64,000 nt of DNA, taken from NCBI GenBank assembly GCA_031548005.1, contig JAVBRK010000073.1:8963-72962 (forward strand). The letters run 5' to 3'. The notes beneath the pieces were generated by a model. The model was not told where the DNA came from. It saw only the letters and a list, made by a program, of their open reading frames with translations, and did no database searches. The first letter of the stretch is position 1. Each line of letters opens with the position of its first letter. Both the position numbers and the translations under genes were made by a program. Shown here one piece after another: positions 37,578 to 46,784 of this stretch. The DNA comes from BNXB01 sp031548005 (lineage in GTDB: Bacteria > Bacteroidota > Bacteroidia > Bacteroidales > Azobacteroidaceae).

Positions 37578-38092
37578 AATTCTTCTTTTTCTTGGAACTT
37601 GATGTGATGTATTGCACGTAAAGCATTGACCAATCGCTGTCCCCAATATTCCTTAAAACTCCGGATGCAAACAATCAGCGAATCGTTCATCGTTTCTTTA
37701 TTCCCATTTTTAAAAACTGAAATAAAATTTCCCAAATCCTGATAAATGTCGGCCAGATCTTCCGAAATCTTCACAGCAACGGGCGAATCACTCAATTTAA
37801 TATCCGGATGAAATGTTTCTAAATACAGATCATCTTCTCCTAACAAAGTCTCAATTTGGTTTTGTAAGTCAGAGTACATACTCTCCGTAACTTTGACCTC
37901 GAGACTGGAATCGTACTGCTCCTCTATCTCAGGAACAATCAAAGCTTTCAGGTATAGTAACGGCAATATACGCGCCATGCCATCGAGAAAACTTTCCTTA
38001 TCCTGTGCTTTCGATTTCTCAACAAAAACGCAGTATTCCAATGCCACCCGGGCAAAATCGACTGTATATTTTGAAAAAACGACTTCCTCCAT
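37562..38092 (-). CDS. DUF5063-domain protein
   Basis: The 176-aa, acidic, helical protein begins with MEEVVFSKYTVDFARVALEYC and matches the DUF5063 family, which is largely confined to Bacteroidetes and lies next to the exonuclease gene there too. I see no catalytic motif. The overlap with the exonuclease gene suggests that the two are made together and may act together. Confidence 0.75.
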   Translation of the reverse strand: MEEVVFSKYTVDFARVALEYCVFVEKSKAQDKESFLDGMARILPLLYLKALIVPEIEEQYDSSLEVKVTESMYSDLQNQIETLLGEDDLYLETFHPDIKLSDSPVAVKISEDLADIYQDLGNFISVFKNGNKETMNDSLIVCIRSFKEYWGQRLVNALRAIHHIKFQEKEELWEDQ

Positions 38093-38137
38093 TTATTTTA
38101 TTTTTATAGTACTTATCTAAAAAAACAGATTAATAGC

Positions 38138-38824
38138 CTAATCCGCCTGCTCGACTGCTATTTCAAAGCTTTTCCACAATTTATCTTCCGGAACCGGAGC
38201 AATCAGTTTGATATTTTCTTTCGATACAGGGTGGATAAATTCTACTTTCCGGGCATGCAAACTAATTCCACCATCGTTATTCGAACGTGGATATCCGTAT
38301 TTCAGATCCCCGCGGATGGGGCATCCCATGCTTGCCAACTGACACCGGATCTGATGGTGCCTGCCGGTTTTCAAATCAATCTCAAGCAGGAAATAATGAT
38401 CCGACCGACCGATAACCCGGTAAGCCAGCACAGCCTTTTTAGAACCATTTTTTTCAGAGTCGTATGCATACGACTTATTTTGCTTCTCGTTACGAACTAA
38501 GTAATGCACCAATTCTCCGTGATCCGAAGGAGGTTGCTTCTTTACAATAGCCCAATAGGTCTTCTTCATTTCACCCAACCGGAACATTTCATTCAACCGG
38601 CTCAGGGCCTTACTCGTTTTTGCAAAAAGAACCAACCCGGAAACGGGTCGGTCCAATCGATGAGTCACTCCAACAAATACATTTCCCGGTTTATTATACT
38701 TTTCTTTCAGCCATTGCTTAACAATTTCAGAAAGCGGTTCATCGCCGGTTTTGTCTCCCTGAACAATCTCAGAGCAGGTTTTGTTGACTGCAATAATATG
38801 GTTATCTTCGTAAATAACGTCCAT
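38138..38824 (-). CDS. RluA-family RNA pseudouridine synthase
   Basis: The 228-aa protein starts MDVIYEDNHIIAVNK at an ATG that shares one base with the fabG stop (TAATG). The catalytic Asp is in VTHRLDRPVSGLVLFAK, and LKTGRHHQIRCQLA and ISLHARKV are the other family motifs. No S4 domain is present. It isomerises a uridine in rRNA or tRNA; the exact site is not predictable. Confidence 0.9.
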   Translation of the reverse strand: MDVIYEDNHIIAVNKTCSEIVQGDKTGDEPLSEIVKQWLKEKYNKPGNVFVGVTHRLDRPVSGLVLFAKTSKALSRLNEMFRLGEMKKTYWAIVKKQPPSDHGELVHYLVRNEKQNKSYAYDSEKNGSKKAVLAYRVIGRSDHYFLLEIDLKTGRHHQIRCQLASMGCPIRGDLKYGYPRSNNDGGISLHARKVEFIHPVSKENIKLIAPVPEDKLWKSFEIAVEQAD

Positions 38825-39570
38825 TACATATTCATTCCACCGCAAACAGGGATCACCTGACCACTTACATAAGAAGACAGGTCGGATGCCAGAAATAAAG
38901 CGACATTGGCCACATCTTCAGGTGTACCGCCACGTTTCAGAGGAATCTGATCCGCCCACTGCTTACGTACGTCTTCAGACAACTGAGCGGTCATTTCCGT
39001 GATAATGAATCCTGGAGCGATAGCATTAGCCCGGATACCCCGTGAACCGACTTCTTTTGCAATCGATTTGGCCAATCCGATCATCCCGGCTTTGGATGCA
39101 GAATAATTAGCCTGGCCCGCATTTCCGGAAATTCCGACTACAGAGCTCATATTGATAATACTTCCCGACTTCTGCTTCATCATCACCGGAGTCAAAGCAT
39201 GGACAAAATTAAATGCCGACTTCAGGTTCACGTTAATAACCATGTCCCATTGTTGTTCCGTCATGCGCATCATCAGTCCGTCGCGGGTAATTCCGGCATT
39301 ATTTACCAACACATCGACCCGTCCGAAATCCTTTACGATGGCATCAACGACCTGGTGTGTATCTTCAAAATTCGCAGCATTCGAAGCGTATGCTTTCACT
39401 TTTACGCCATAAGAAGCAATTTCGGCTTCCGTCGCTTTTGCATTATCATCGATGTTCAAATCAGTAAATGCAATTGCACAACCTTCCTGAGCAAAACGAA
39501 TAGCAATCGATTTGCCGATACCACGGGCAGCTCCTGTCACCACTGCAACTTTTCCTTCCAATAATTTCAT
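38824..39570 (-). CDS. fabG: 3-oxoacyl-ACP reductase FabG
   Basis: FabG reduces 3-oxoacyl-ACP with NADPH in fatty acid synthesis. The 248-aa short-chain dehydrogenase has VTGAARGIGKSIA, NNAG in VLVNNAGITRDGLMM, the catalytic Ser in NMSSVVG and YSASKAGMIG (Tyr-x3-Lys). The ITRDGLMMRM segment is typical of true FabG. It follows a TetR gene by 27 nt. Confidence 0.9.
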   Translation of the reverse strand: MKLLEGKVAVVTGAARGIGKSIAIRFAQEGCAIAFTDLNIDDNAKATEAEIASYGVKVKAYASNAANFEDTHQVVDAIVKDFGRVDVLVNNAGITRDGLMMRMTEQQWDMVINVNLKSAFNFVHALTPVMMKQKSGSIINMSSVVGISGNAGQANYSASKAGMIGLAKSIAKEVGSRGIRANAIAPGFIITEMTAQLSEDVRKQWADQIPLKRGGTPEDVANVALFLASDLSSYVSGQVIPVCGGMNM

Positions 39571-39597
39571 ACGTCAATAATTTGTTTTTTAGTTTGA

Positions 39598-40194
39598 TTA
39601 TTGTTGTGTTTCGTTTTCTCTTTTACGGATCCCACTGAATAAAGTCTCCACCACACCGACAATTTTCCCGCTTCTCACATCCGATCCAGTCATAATTCCG
39701 CGGATATAAGGCACTTCCAGTCCTTTAAACGCATAATGCAGAATCTCTGCAGTCAGGGTTGTATCGGCAATTTCAAACGCGCCCTCACTCACTCCGTCAT
39801 CCAAGATTTTTTTCATGTATTGAATCTCCCGCATATCGAAATCTTTCCGCACATTCTCGACCCTCCAGATATCCCGGAAAAAATTAGCCCGCAGCGTTCC
39901 GTTCCGGGAAACGACATCTTTTACAGCATCCAGACGGGTATAAACGAATGCAAGCAACTTCTGCTCAGCAGGCAGATCCTTTGCAGCAACAGCTTCCAAA
40001 GACCGGTATAACGTATCCAATTCGGATTCTATAACGGCATGGTAAATCTCTTTTTTACTCTTGAAGTAAGTATATAATGTACGACGGCCTTTTTTCGAAG
40101 CAACTGCAATATCATTCATGGTCGTATTTTCAACTCCCGCCCGGGCGAAAAGCAACCTGGCCACTTCAATTAATCTTTCCCGGGTTTTCGACAT
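39598..40194 (-). CDS. TetR/AcrR-family regulator
   Basis: The 198-aa protein has an N-terminal helix-turn-helix (residues 8-54; MNDIAVASKKGRRTLYTYFKSK) and a variable ligand-binding C-terminal part. It heads the leftward operon with fabG, so it may sense fatty acyl compounds and control the operon; this is inferred only from position. Confidence 0.88.
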   Translation of the reverse strand: MSKTRERLIEVARLLFARAGVENTTMNDIAVASKKGRRTLYTYFKSKKEIYHAVIESELDTLYRSLEAVAAKDLPAEQKLLAFVYTRLDAVKDVVSRNGTLRANFFRDIWRVENVRKDFDMREIQYMKKILDDGVSEGAFEIADTTLTAEILHYAFKGLEVPYIRGIMTGSDVRSGKIVGVVETLFSGIRKRENETQQ

Positions 40195-40290
40195 TATTTT
40201 GTATTGAATTGCACATTTAACCTACTATTGTGCGAAATTACAATAAAAAAGTATACTGATACAATGTTTACAAAAAAACTTTGAAAAAAT

Positions 40291-40320
40291 TTTGTTTTAT
40301 AAAAAATTGTCGTACCTTTG
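40291..40320 (+). promoter_or_regulatory. Promoter of tRNA-fMet
   Basis: TTTG (40291-40294) and TACCTTTG (40313-40320) are 18 nt apart. The mature tRNA starts 11 nt later. Confidence 0.8.
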
Positions 40321-40331
40321 CAGTCCAATAC

Positions 40332-41936
<1,605 letters not shown>

Positions 41937-41944
<8 letters not shown>

Positions 41945-42200
41945 TATTACAATCTATTTTATCTATGTTATAAAACTCACTGGCAATTACACCAAATGAG
42001 TAAAAGTAGTCAAGGATTGACTTTATTTCATTTATATTTATTTTTGTGTTGATTTTTTCAAAATCATTTTGATATTGTTTGAGTTCTTCATTACTGAACA
42101 TTATTAAACAATTTAATACTTTATCCGGATAAAGCTCCTTACGGCTTCCATTACCCACAAAACCTCTCTTGCTTGATGTAATGACTATGTGCGTTTTCAT
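41937..42200 (-). CDS. Small protein coupled to the integrase, unknown
   Basis: The 87-aa protein (MKTHIVITSSKRGFVGNGSR) has a basic N-terminus and an acidic, helical C-terminal half (NEEVL-like and EIKSILDYFYSF). I recognise no family. Its stop overlaps the integrase start (ATGGGTAA), so translation is coupled. Genes at this position sometimes encode recombination directionality factors, which makes that a reasonable but unproven guess. A TACATTTG -7 element lies on the minus strand at 42319-42312. Confidence 0.6.
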
Positions 42201-42516
42201 TGAGGTTATATACTATCATACAATCCAACGACTTAGGATTGCTTCTAAAATGACATATGGTTTATCTATTAGTTTTTCTTCATATTTGTATCATCTATTA
42301 TTCCACATACTCAAATGTATAAATCGCCTTTTTAAAAAGCAAATGAATTACAAAACAAATTTTCATAACTTGCAGATTTTCAATGAAATATTTTTTAAAA
42401 AAAATTTCAGGCTTTCTTTTCAAACAAAATACCATACCCCCATTTTAGTACAGTTTATGCTTTTAATTTCGCCATTAGAGGATTCCCAGGAAGGGGTATG
42501 AGTGGGACACAGGGGG
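42201..42516. other. AT-rich gap between the integrase operon and the resolvase gene
   Basis: This 316-nt stretch holds the -7 candidate TACATTTG (minus strand, 42319-42312) for the integrase operon, poly-A and poly-T runs near 42390-42420, and a G-rich end (GGAAGGGGTATGAGTGGGAC). I see no reading frame that looks like a gene. Confidence 0.4.
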
Positions 42517-43134
42517 TCATATTAATTTTTTGACCTTTTGCAATGTATTGAGGCTTGTATTGGTAATTTTTTGTATGTTACGAAGTGAATAGCCCTTTTT
42601 CAGCAACTTAATTTCTTCTATGTATTGTAGTTTCATAGCCTCATCACTCTTTTGGTAACCTACTTTTCTGCCAACTACACCGCCCATAGCACGATAATTG
42701 TCATAGCCGGATGCGACACGTTCACGTATTGTTTTTCGTTCCATCCTGGCTACCTCTGCGAGTATCGTAATCAAGAATTGCGATACTGGATTTATATCAC
42801 CAGATGGTGATAGTGTTTCGATATTGTAGTTCTGAATGAACATAGATATTTTATGTTGGTTGAGAGTTTCTATTGTTTGAAGAACTTGAAGAGTATCCCT
42901 ACCCACACGGTCTAAAGAACTCACCAAAATCAATCTTATATCATTGTTTTGAACATATTGAATCATGTTCATTAATTCATGTCTGTCACAGTTCTTTTTT
43001 GCGCCGGAGACCTTTTCAGCAAAGATAGCCTCAACAGACATACTATTCTTAGATGCGTATGCGGTCAAGTCATTGATTTGTCTTTGATAGTCTTGTCCCT
43101 GCGTTGAAACCCTTGTATAAATAACCACTTTCAT
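42517..43134 (-). CDS. Small serine recombinase (resolvase/invertase type)
   Basis: The 205-aa protein has the resolvase domain with catalytic Ser10 in IYTRVSTQGQD, the position used in gamma-delta resolvase. It also has VSSLDRVGRD and the long E-helix ARMERKTIRERVASGYDNY, followed by a short helix-turn-helix (KKGYSLRNIQKITNTSLNTLQKV). It is complete and could resolve dimers or multimers of the excised, replicating element, or invert a segment; a possible site is the inverted repeat just upstream. Confidence 0.92.
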   Translation of the reverse strand: MKVVIYTRVSTQGQDYQRQINDLTAYASKNSMSVEAIFAEKVSGAKKNCDRHELMNMIQYVQNNDIRLILVSSLDRVGRDTLQVLQTIETLNQHKISMFIQNYNIETLSPSGDINPVSQFLITILAEVARMERKTIRERVASGYDNYRAMGGVVGRKVGYQKSDEAMKLQYIEEIKLLKKGYSLRNIQKITNTSLNTLQKVKKLI

Positions 43135-43154
43135 GTTGATTGTTTTTTAATGAA

Positions 43155-43230
43155 GTGGGATGCTTCAAATTATTAGCTGCATTGAAAAGGTTACCAGAAT
43201 TTCAGGGTCTAATAAAAGTCCACATCCCAC
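43155..43230. repeat. 8-bp inverted repeat upstream of the resolvase gene
   Basis: GTGGGATG (43155-43162) and CATCCCAC (43223-43230) are exact inverted copies 60 nt apart, starting 21 nt before the resolvase ATG. The spacing and place would suit a recombination site or operator. A related AGTGGGA stands at 42503-42509, on the other side of the gene. Confidence 0.4.
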
Positions 43231-43419
43231 CAATTGATTTACAATACAAAAATAGTTGTTTTCGATGCAATATCAAATATTTTAAAGTTAAAAATATTAA
43301 AGAATATGTGATTTTACTGTTCAATCACACTTTTTCCATATCTTTACAGTTTAATTTGAATCAATTGAAGATTATGAGTTATTGTTGTTAAATCTCATTT
43401 TATTAATTTAGTCTAAGTT

Positions 43420-43683
43420 ATGGTTGAAAAAAATGACAAACGACCTGTTACCGTTTATCATGTTCATTTTCTTGATAATGGTTTGAACAAGGATATGGAA
43501 CTTAGGGATTACTATTTCGGGTCAATCTCCGCAATTTATGATGTTTTTGAAAAATGGCAGATAGGCATCCAATCCAGTAGTCTTTACAACCTAAATTTGG
43601 ACGAGGCTACCAATCCGGTCTACGAAAACAAACGATGTAGAATACGAAAAGCGACCTTGATAAGTAAGAGCAAATCAAAATAG
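43420..43683 (+). CDS. Small NUMOD-like protein, unknown
   Basis: The 87-aa basic protein has the pattern YYFGSISAIYDVF, then IGIQSSSLYNL and PVYENKRCRIRKATLI. This recalls NUMOD/intron-endonuclease-type DNA-binding repeats, where a helix recognises DNA after a short strand, but the match is by eye only. It is followed by a promoter and the folded region. Its own promoter is unclear (TATCTTTA near 43333). Confidence 0.5.
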   Translation: MVEKNDKRPVTVYHVHFLDNGLNKDMELRDYYFGSISAIYDVFEKWQIGIQSSSLYNLNLDEATNPVYENKRCRIRKATLISKSKSK

Positions 43684-43713
43684 TTGTTATAACAGAATAA
43701 TTCCGTATTTTTG
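43684..43713 (+). promoter_or_regulatory. Promoter of the folded RNA and envelope cassette
   Basis: TTG (43684-43686) and TATTTTTG (43706-43713) are 19 nt apart. Transcription should begin near 43720, 70 nt before the first hairpin and about 275 nt before the next ATG. Confidence 0.7.
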
Positions 43714-43789
43714 TAGTGAATTGTAGAGTAAAGCGTTACCGGCAGTTCATTTTTTGTAAATTAATTTAAGAGACATTTTTATCCTTCAT

Positions 43790-43975
43790 CCTGAAAATTC
43801 TGGCGAATTTCTAAATGCAGTAAGGGTAGTTCAAAATGTCCTGTGTTCTCTATATAGGGGACATAGGGCTGTTGGCTACTACTGCATGCGTTTGCCAGAA
43901 CGTTCAGGGTGGGTGGTTTAACAGTTCCTGTGTCCTTCTTTATTTTTAAACCGTTCACTCGGGGAATTGGTGAAC
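43790..43975 (+). ncRNA. Highly folded non-coding region, structured leader or RNA
   Basis: Three consecutive structures are visible. (1) A long composite hairpin: CCTGAA 43790-43795 with TTCAGG 43903-43908; TTCTGGC 43798-43804 with GCCAGAA 43894-43900; ATGCAGTA 43815-43822 with TACTGCAT 43880-43887; inner ATGTCC 43836-43841 with GGACAT 43859-43864. (2) GGTTTAA 43915-43921 with TTAAACC 43946-43952. (3) GTTCAC 43953-43958 with GTGAAC 43970-43975. All pairs are exact. It lies between a promoter and a lipoprotein gene. It may be a regulatory leader, a free RNA, or a single-strand DNA signal for Rep. I recognise no known family. Confidence 0.7.
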
Positions 43976-43994
43976 ATCAAATCAATTAATTGAA

Positions 43995-44396
43995 ATGAGA
44001 AAGTATTTAAACTTTAGTGTAGTAATGGTCTTATTTATGACCTTGTGTTTGGGTTTTGCTGCCTGTAGTGATGACGATGACAACGAAAAGGATTCCACAA
44101 GTAAGGTTGTTGGTAAATGGCAAATGTATGAAGCTACTCCTTCAACCGATTATGAGCCTTGTGATTTTAAGGGGTGGATAACATTCAATCAGGATGGAAC
44201 ATATTCTGATTATGACTATTGCACACGTTCTACTACAGGTGGTACATGGGTGGTAACCGCAAATACAATTACGATTACTGCTGATGTATTTCCCGTACCA
44301 CTTGCCATGAAGATAGTATCAATAACCGATTCTGAAATGGTTCTACAATTTACGATTCTGAATCAAACCACATCTGCTAAATATAAACGGATTTAA
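43995..44396 (+). CDS. Lipocalin-like lipoprotein
   Basis: The 133-aa protein has a lipoprotein signal peptide with lipobox GFAAC near residue 24, followed by an acidic DDDDNEKDS linker. The rest, VVGKWQMYEATP, GWITFNQDGTYSDYD and GGTWVVTANTITIT, matches the small lipocalin-like lipoproteins common in Bacteroidetes. It probably faces the periplasm or cell surface. It heads a cassette of three small envelope genes on the island. Confidence 0.75.
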   Translation: MRKYLNFSVVMVLFMTLCLGFAACSDDDDNEKDSTSKVVGKWQMYEATPSTDYEPCDFKGWITFNQDGTYSDYDYCTRSTTGGTWVVTANTITITADVFPVPLAMKIVSITDSEMVLQFTILNQTTSAKYKRI

Positions 44397-44405
44397 TACA
44401 TAAGT

Positions 44406-44888
44406 ATGAAAAAAGTTCTTACTCTATCAATCTTGGCAATTACTCCTTTAATAGTAAATGCGCAAGCGGCAGCCCCTTCTATGTGGGACGATGGTACATA
44501 TTTACGACTGATATTTTTTGCTTGCTTAATAGTTGTTATTGCCCGTTTAGTAATCAGTAAATATAGAGCAAATATGAAAGTCAATCTCATATTGATTTCT
44601 ATAACGTTCATTTTATTTTTTATGGGTTATAATGTTAAAGAATACCTTAATCCCTTCTTTACAGACAAACAAGAACTAAATTCTGGGATAAACTGTAAAG
44701 ATAATGCGGATTATGAACGAGGTTATAAACTGGGTGAGATGGCAAAAATGATGGGCGAACATTACGACCCAAAAGAATTTGTTGAAAAGACAAATTACGA
44801 AATCGGTCGGAACATATATAAAGCCACCCCTTGTTTTGTAGAAGGTTTTAATGACGGACAAAATGGTCGAAAAAACCAATATGAATGA
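44406..44888 (+). CDS. Small membrane protein with signal peptide, unknown
   Basis: The 160-aa protein starts with a signal peptide (MKKVLTLSILAITPLIVNA, then QAAA), has two membrane helices (about 35-50 and 60-77) and a soluble C-terminal part with ERGYKLGEMAKMMGEHYDP and a final EGFNDGQNGRK. The GxxxG and Tyr-Gly-rich tail recalls short repeats in envelope proteins. Unknown function. Gaps to the neighbours are 9 and 21 nt. Confidence 0.65.
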   Translation: MKKVLTLSILAITPLIVNAQAAAPSMWDDGTYLRLIFFACLIVVIARLVISKYRANMKVNLILISITFILFFMGYNVKEYLNPFFTDKQELNSGINCKDNADYERGYKLGEMAKMMGEHYDPKEFVEKTNYEIGRNIYKATPCFVEGFNDGQNGRKNQYE

Positions 44889-44909
44889 ATTTGGAATCAG
44901 ATTACAATT

Positions 44910-45173
44910 ATGGAACAAGTCGGAAGCTTTTTAATTCTTATACTAATTGGAATGTTTATTGCCGTACCTTCGGTATTTGTGGGATTCATGGCAGGGAAGC
45001 GAGGAAGAGGTTATTTTACATGGTTTTTTATATCATTATTCTTTTCCTTTATTGTTGCAATAATTCTTCTTCTTTTATTAGGAGATACAGAAGAAAGGCG
45101 AAGAGAAAAGATTCTTGAAGATGAGGAATTAAGAAGGTCATATAGAGAATCGCAAAATAATTTTTTAGATTAA
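44910..45173 (+). CDS. Small two-helix membrane protein
   Basis: The 87-aa protein has two membrane helices (about 5-27 and 36-58) joined by MAGKRGRGYF, then a charged tail (EERRREKILEDEELRRSYRES). The pattern of a GKRGR turn, a second helix ending in LLLLLGDTEE, and a charged coil is common among small Bacteroidetes membrane proteins of unknown role. It ends the envelope cassette, and a strong terminator follows. Confidence 0.7.
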   Translation: MEQVGSFLILILIGMFIAVPSVFVGFMAGKRGRGYFTWFFISLFFSFIVAIILLLLLGDTEERRREKILEDEELRRSYRESQNNFLD

Positions 45174-45188
45174 ACTATTACAAATAAG

Positions 45189-45237
45189 AATGTATCAATT
45201 AGTCATTTTACTGATTAAATTGATACATTTTTATTTT
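45189..45237 (+). terminator. Intrinsic terminator of the envelope cassette
   Basis: AATGTATCAATT (45189-45200) pairs with AATTGATACATT (45218-45229); the stem continues inside as TAGTCA with TGATTA (one G-U). It is followed by TTTATTTT. It closes the transcript begun at 43720. Confidence 0.9.
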
Positions 45238-45590
45238 AAGACAGCCAACCGTTCGGATTGGTGATTTTATCATCGATTTATCTCAAATCAAGTAATGTAT
45301 AGTACAATTCTATATTTCCGGTGCACAACTTTTTAGATACCGTATTTTGACCAAAAGACAGCAAGTAATCCCCAACTTAAAAATGGTCGGGGAACTTGTG
45401 TGTAACCAAAACTATTTTACTTGATTTGACACCAGAAACGGAGCATACTTTGCCGAATGCGGTTTTTGTGTTGGGGCGAAAGTGGTTTGCCATAATTGGG
45501 GTTGTTGCAACCAGACAATGCCTTGCTTATTTTCTGTTTGGTCTGTTCTGATAATGTTCTCTTTCTCATAAATGAAATTATTATTAACTG
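45238..45590. other. Non-coding region beyond the rep stop, with hairpins; candidate origin
   Basis: No gene is visible in these 353 nt. CAAGT+TCCCC (45362-45366, 45369-45373) pairs with GGGGA+ACTTG (45389-45398) around a 15-nt loop. ACCAGACA (45510-45517) pairs with TGTTTGGT (45535-45542) with one G-U. ATAGTACA (45299-45306) and GGTGCAC (45320-45326) repeat motifs found upstream of rep. Hairpins near a Rep gene fit a rolling-circle origin, but no nick site is proven. Confidence 0.4.
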
Positions 45591-46679
45591 TTATTGTTTT
45601 ATTATAAATACTATCATAATCATTGAATTGTCATTTTCAATTTTATTATCATCAAATTCCTTATTAATAATAGATTGAGATTTATAACCCACCTCTGGGA
45701 GGGTGATTGGTAATCTACCCTCCGAAGAACCTAAAAATGGAACAGGAAATAATTCAATCTTGTGTTTCTTGTTGTCCCGGATGACAATAATTCTATCAAC
45801 GTATTCAACAAACATATTATACAAGAACTCTTTATCCAATAAGTCTGAAACTTCAATCATCTTTTTGATTTTATCAGATTGATACCTTCGTATCTCTTCA
45901 TATTCAAGCCTGATTTCTAACCTATATATATGTTTGAATTTGGGGTTGTGAGCCTTGTGGTAATCAATAATATAGACTTTATGAGGACTGTGTTTCCGTA
46001 TCTCTTCAAGCTTGTCATAAGCTACTAATTGTATGGTTGTTTTGCGCTCTACTGTTTTATTCATTTCCTCAAAGCCGGGAGAATCTTCTTCGGTCTTGTT
46101 ATACTTAACAAGACGATTGTTTTTGACATATACATTTCGGTACTTGAATGGATTATTGGGGCTACCACTATTCCTGAAAGATACATTAAGAATGTCTTCG
46201 TTCCTATCTTTCACATTCCGACCCATGATTTTAATAAAATTATCCCTGTTCCGATAGCCCCTTCTTATTATTTGTTCGTGGTCGAAGTTATAGCTATCCA
46301 AAGCGATTTCTATACGGGTAATGTTATTAATAGTCAGGTTGAGGCTATCAAGAATCCTGGGCAGGTATTGAAAAATTCCATTATAAAAAGTTGGATTGTA
46401 GATGGAAAACCAAATCAAGTCATCTTTATGTGGTTGCCCATATCTACAAAAGTCAATTCTACCAAAATGGAAATTATCATAATAGACGTCATAGCTGAAC
46501 TTGTACTGCCTTTTCTTGTCTATGGTTTGGGTGATTGTTGTCCGACCGAATGAGTGCGAGGTTTTAAAAGCCTCATCAGGATAATACTTTATAGCATCGT
46601 TGAAGTTGTCGTCAATAGTGGAACGACAACATAATTCCAATTTGTCTAATTGAATGGTTGCTTTTATTTCATCTGACAT
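45591..46679 (-). CDS. Rep-like replication initiator (Rep_trans family)
   Basis: The 362-aa protein resembles initiators of rolling-circle plasmids and phages of the Rep_trans group. Motifs visible are ITRIEIALDSYNFD (acidic metal-site strand), IQLVAYDKLEEI (YDK-x2-E) and YRLEIRLEYEEIRRYQ. The catalytic Tyr cannot be placed by eye. It would nick the origin of the excised element, or mobilise it as some Rep_trans relaxases do. It is preceded by the SSB-tailed gene on the same strand, 105 nt upstream. Confidence 0.7.
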   Translation of the reverse strand: MSDEIKATIQLDKLELCCRSTIDDNFNDAIKYYPDEAFKTSHSFGRTTITQTIDKKRQYKFSYDVYYDNFHFGRIDFCRYGQPHKDDLIWFSIYNPTFYNGIFQYLPRILDSLNLTINNITRIEIALDSYNFDHEQIIRRGYRNRDNFIKIMGRNVKDRNEDILNVSFRNSGSPNNPFKYRNVYVKNNRLVKYNKTEEDSPGFEEMNKTVERKTTIQLVAYDKLEEIRKHSPHKVYIIDYHKAHNPKFKHIYRLEIRLEYEEIRRYQSDKIKKMIEVSDLLDKEFLYNMFVEYVDRIIVIRDNKKHKIELFPVPFLGSSEGRLPITLPEVGYKSQSIINKEFDDNKIENDNSMIMIVFIIKQ

Positions 46680-46714
46680 AAATTTAAAGGTTTAACACTT
46701 TTATTCGTTCTCTC

Positions 46715-46735
46715 ATGGTGCACCATAGTACACTT
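46715..46735. promoter_or_regulatory. Palindrome and shared motif upstream of rep
   Basis: ATGGTGCACCAT (46715-46726) is a perfect 12-bp palindrome and is followed by ATAGTACACTT (46725-46735). The second motif recurs exactly at 47315-47325 before the partner gene, and both partial motifs recur past the rep stop. They look like operator or iteron sites for the island's own regulator or Rep. Confidence 0.45.
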
Positions 46736-46784
46736 CGTTTTAATTACAAATACGTTCATATTTTTAGTTTATAAAATATATAGA

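Noticed and set aside
43790..43908. 6S RNA
   Set aside because: The long hairpin has a vague likeness, but the central bubble is not clear and the place on a mobile island is wrong for the host 6S gene.
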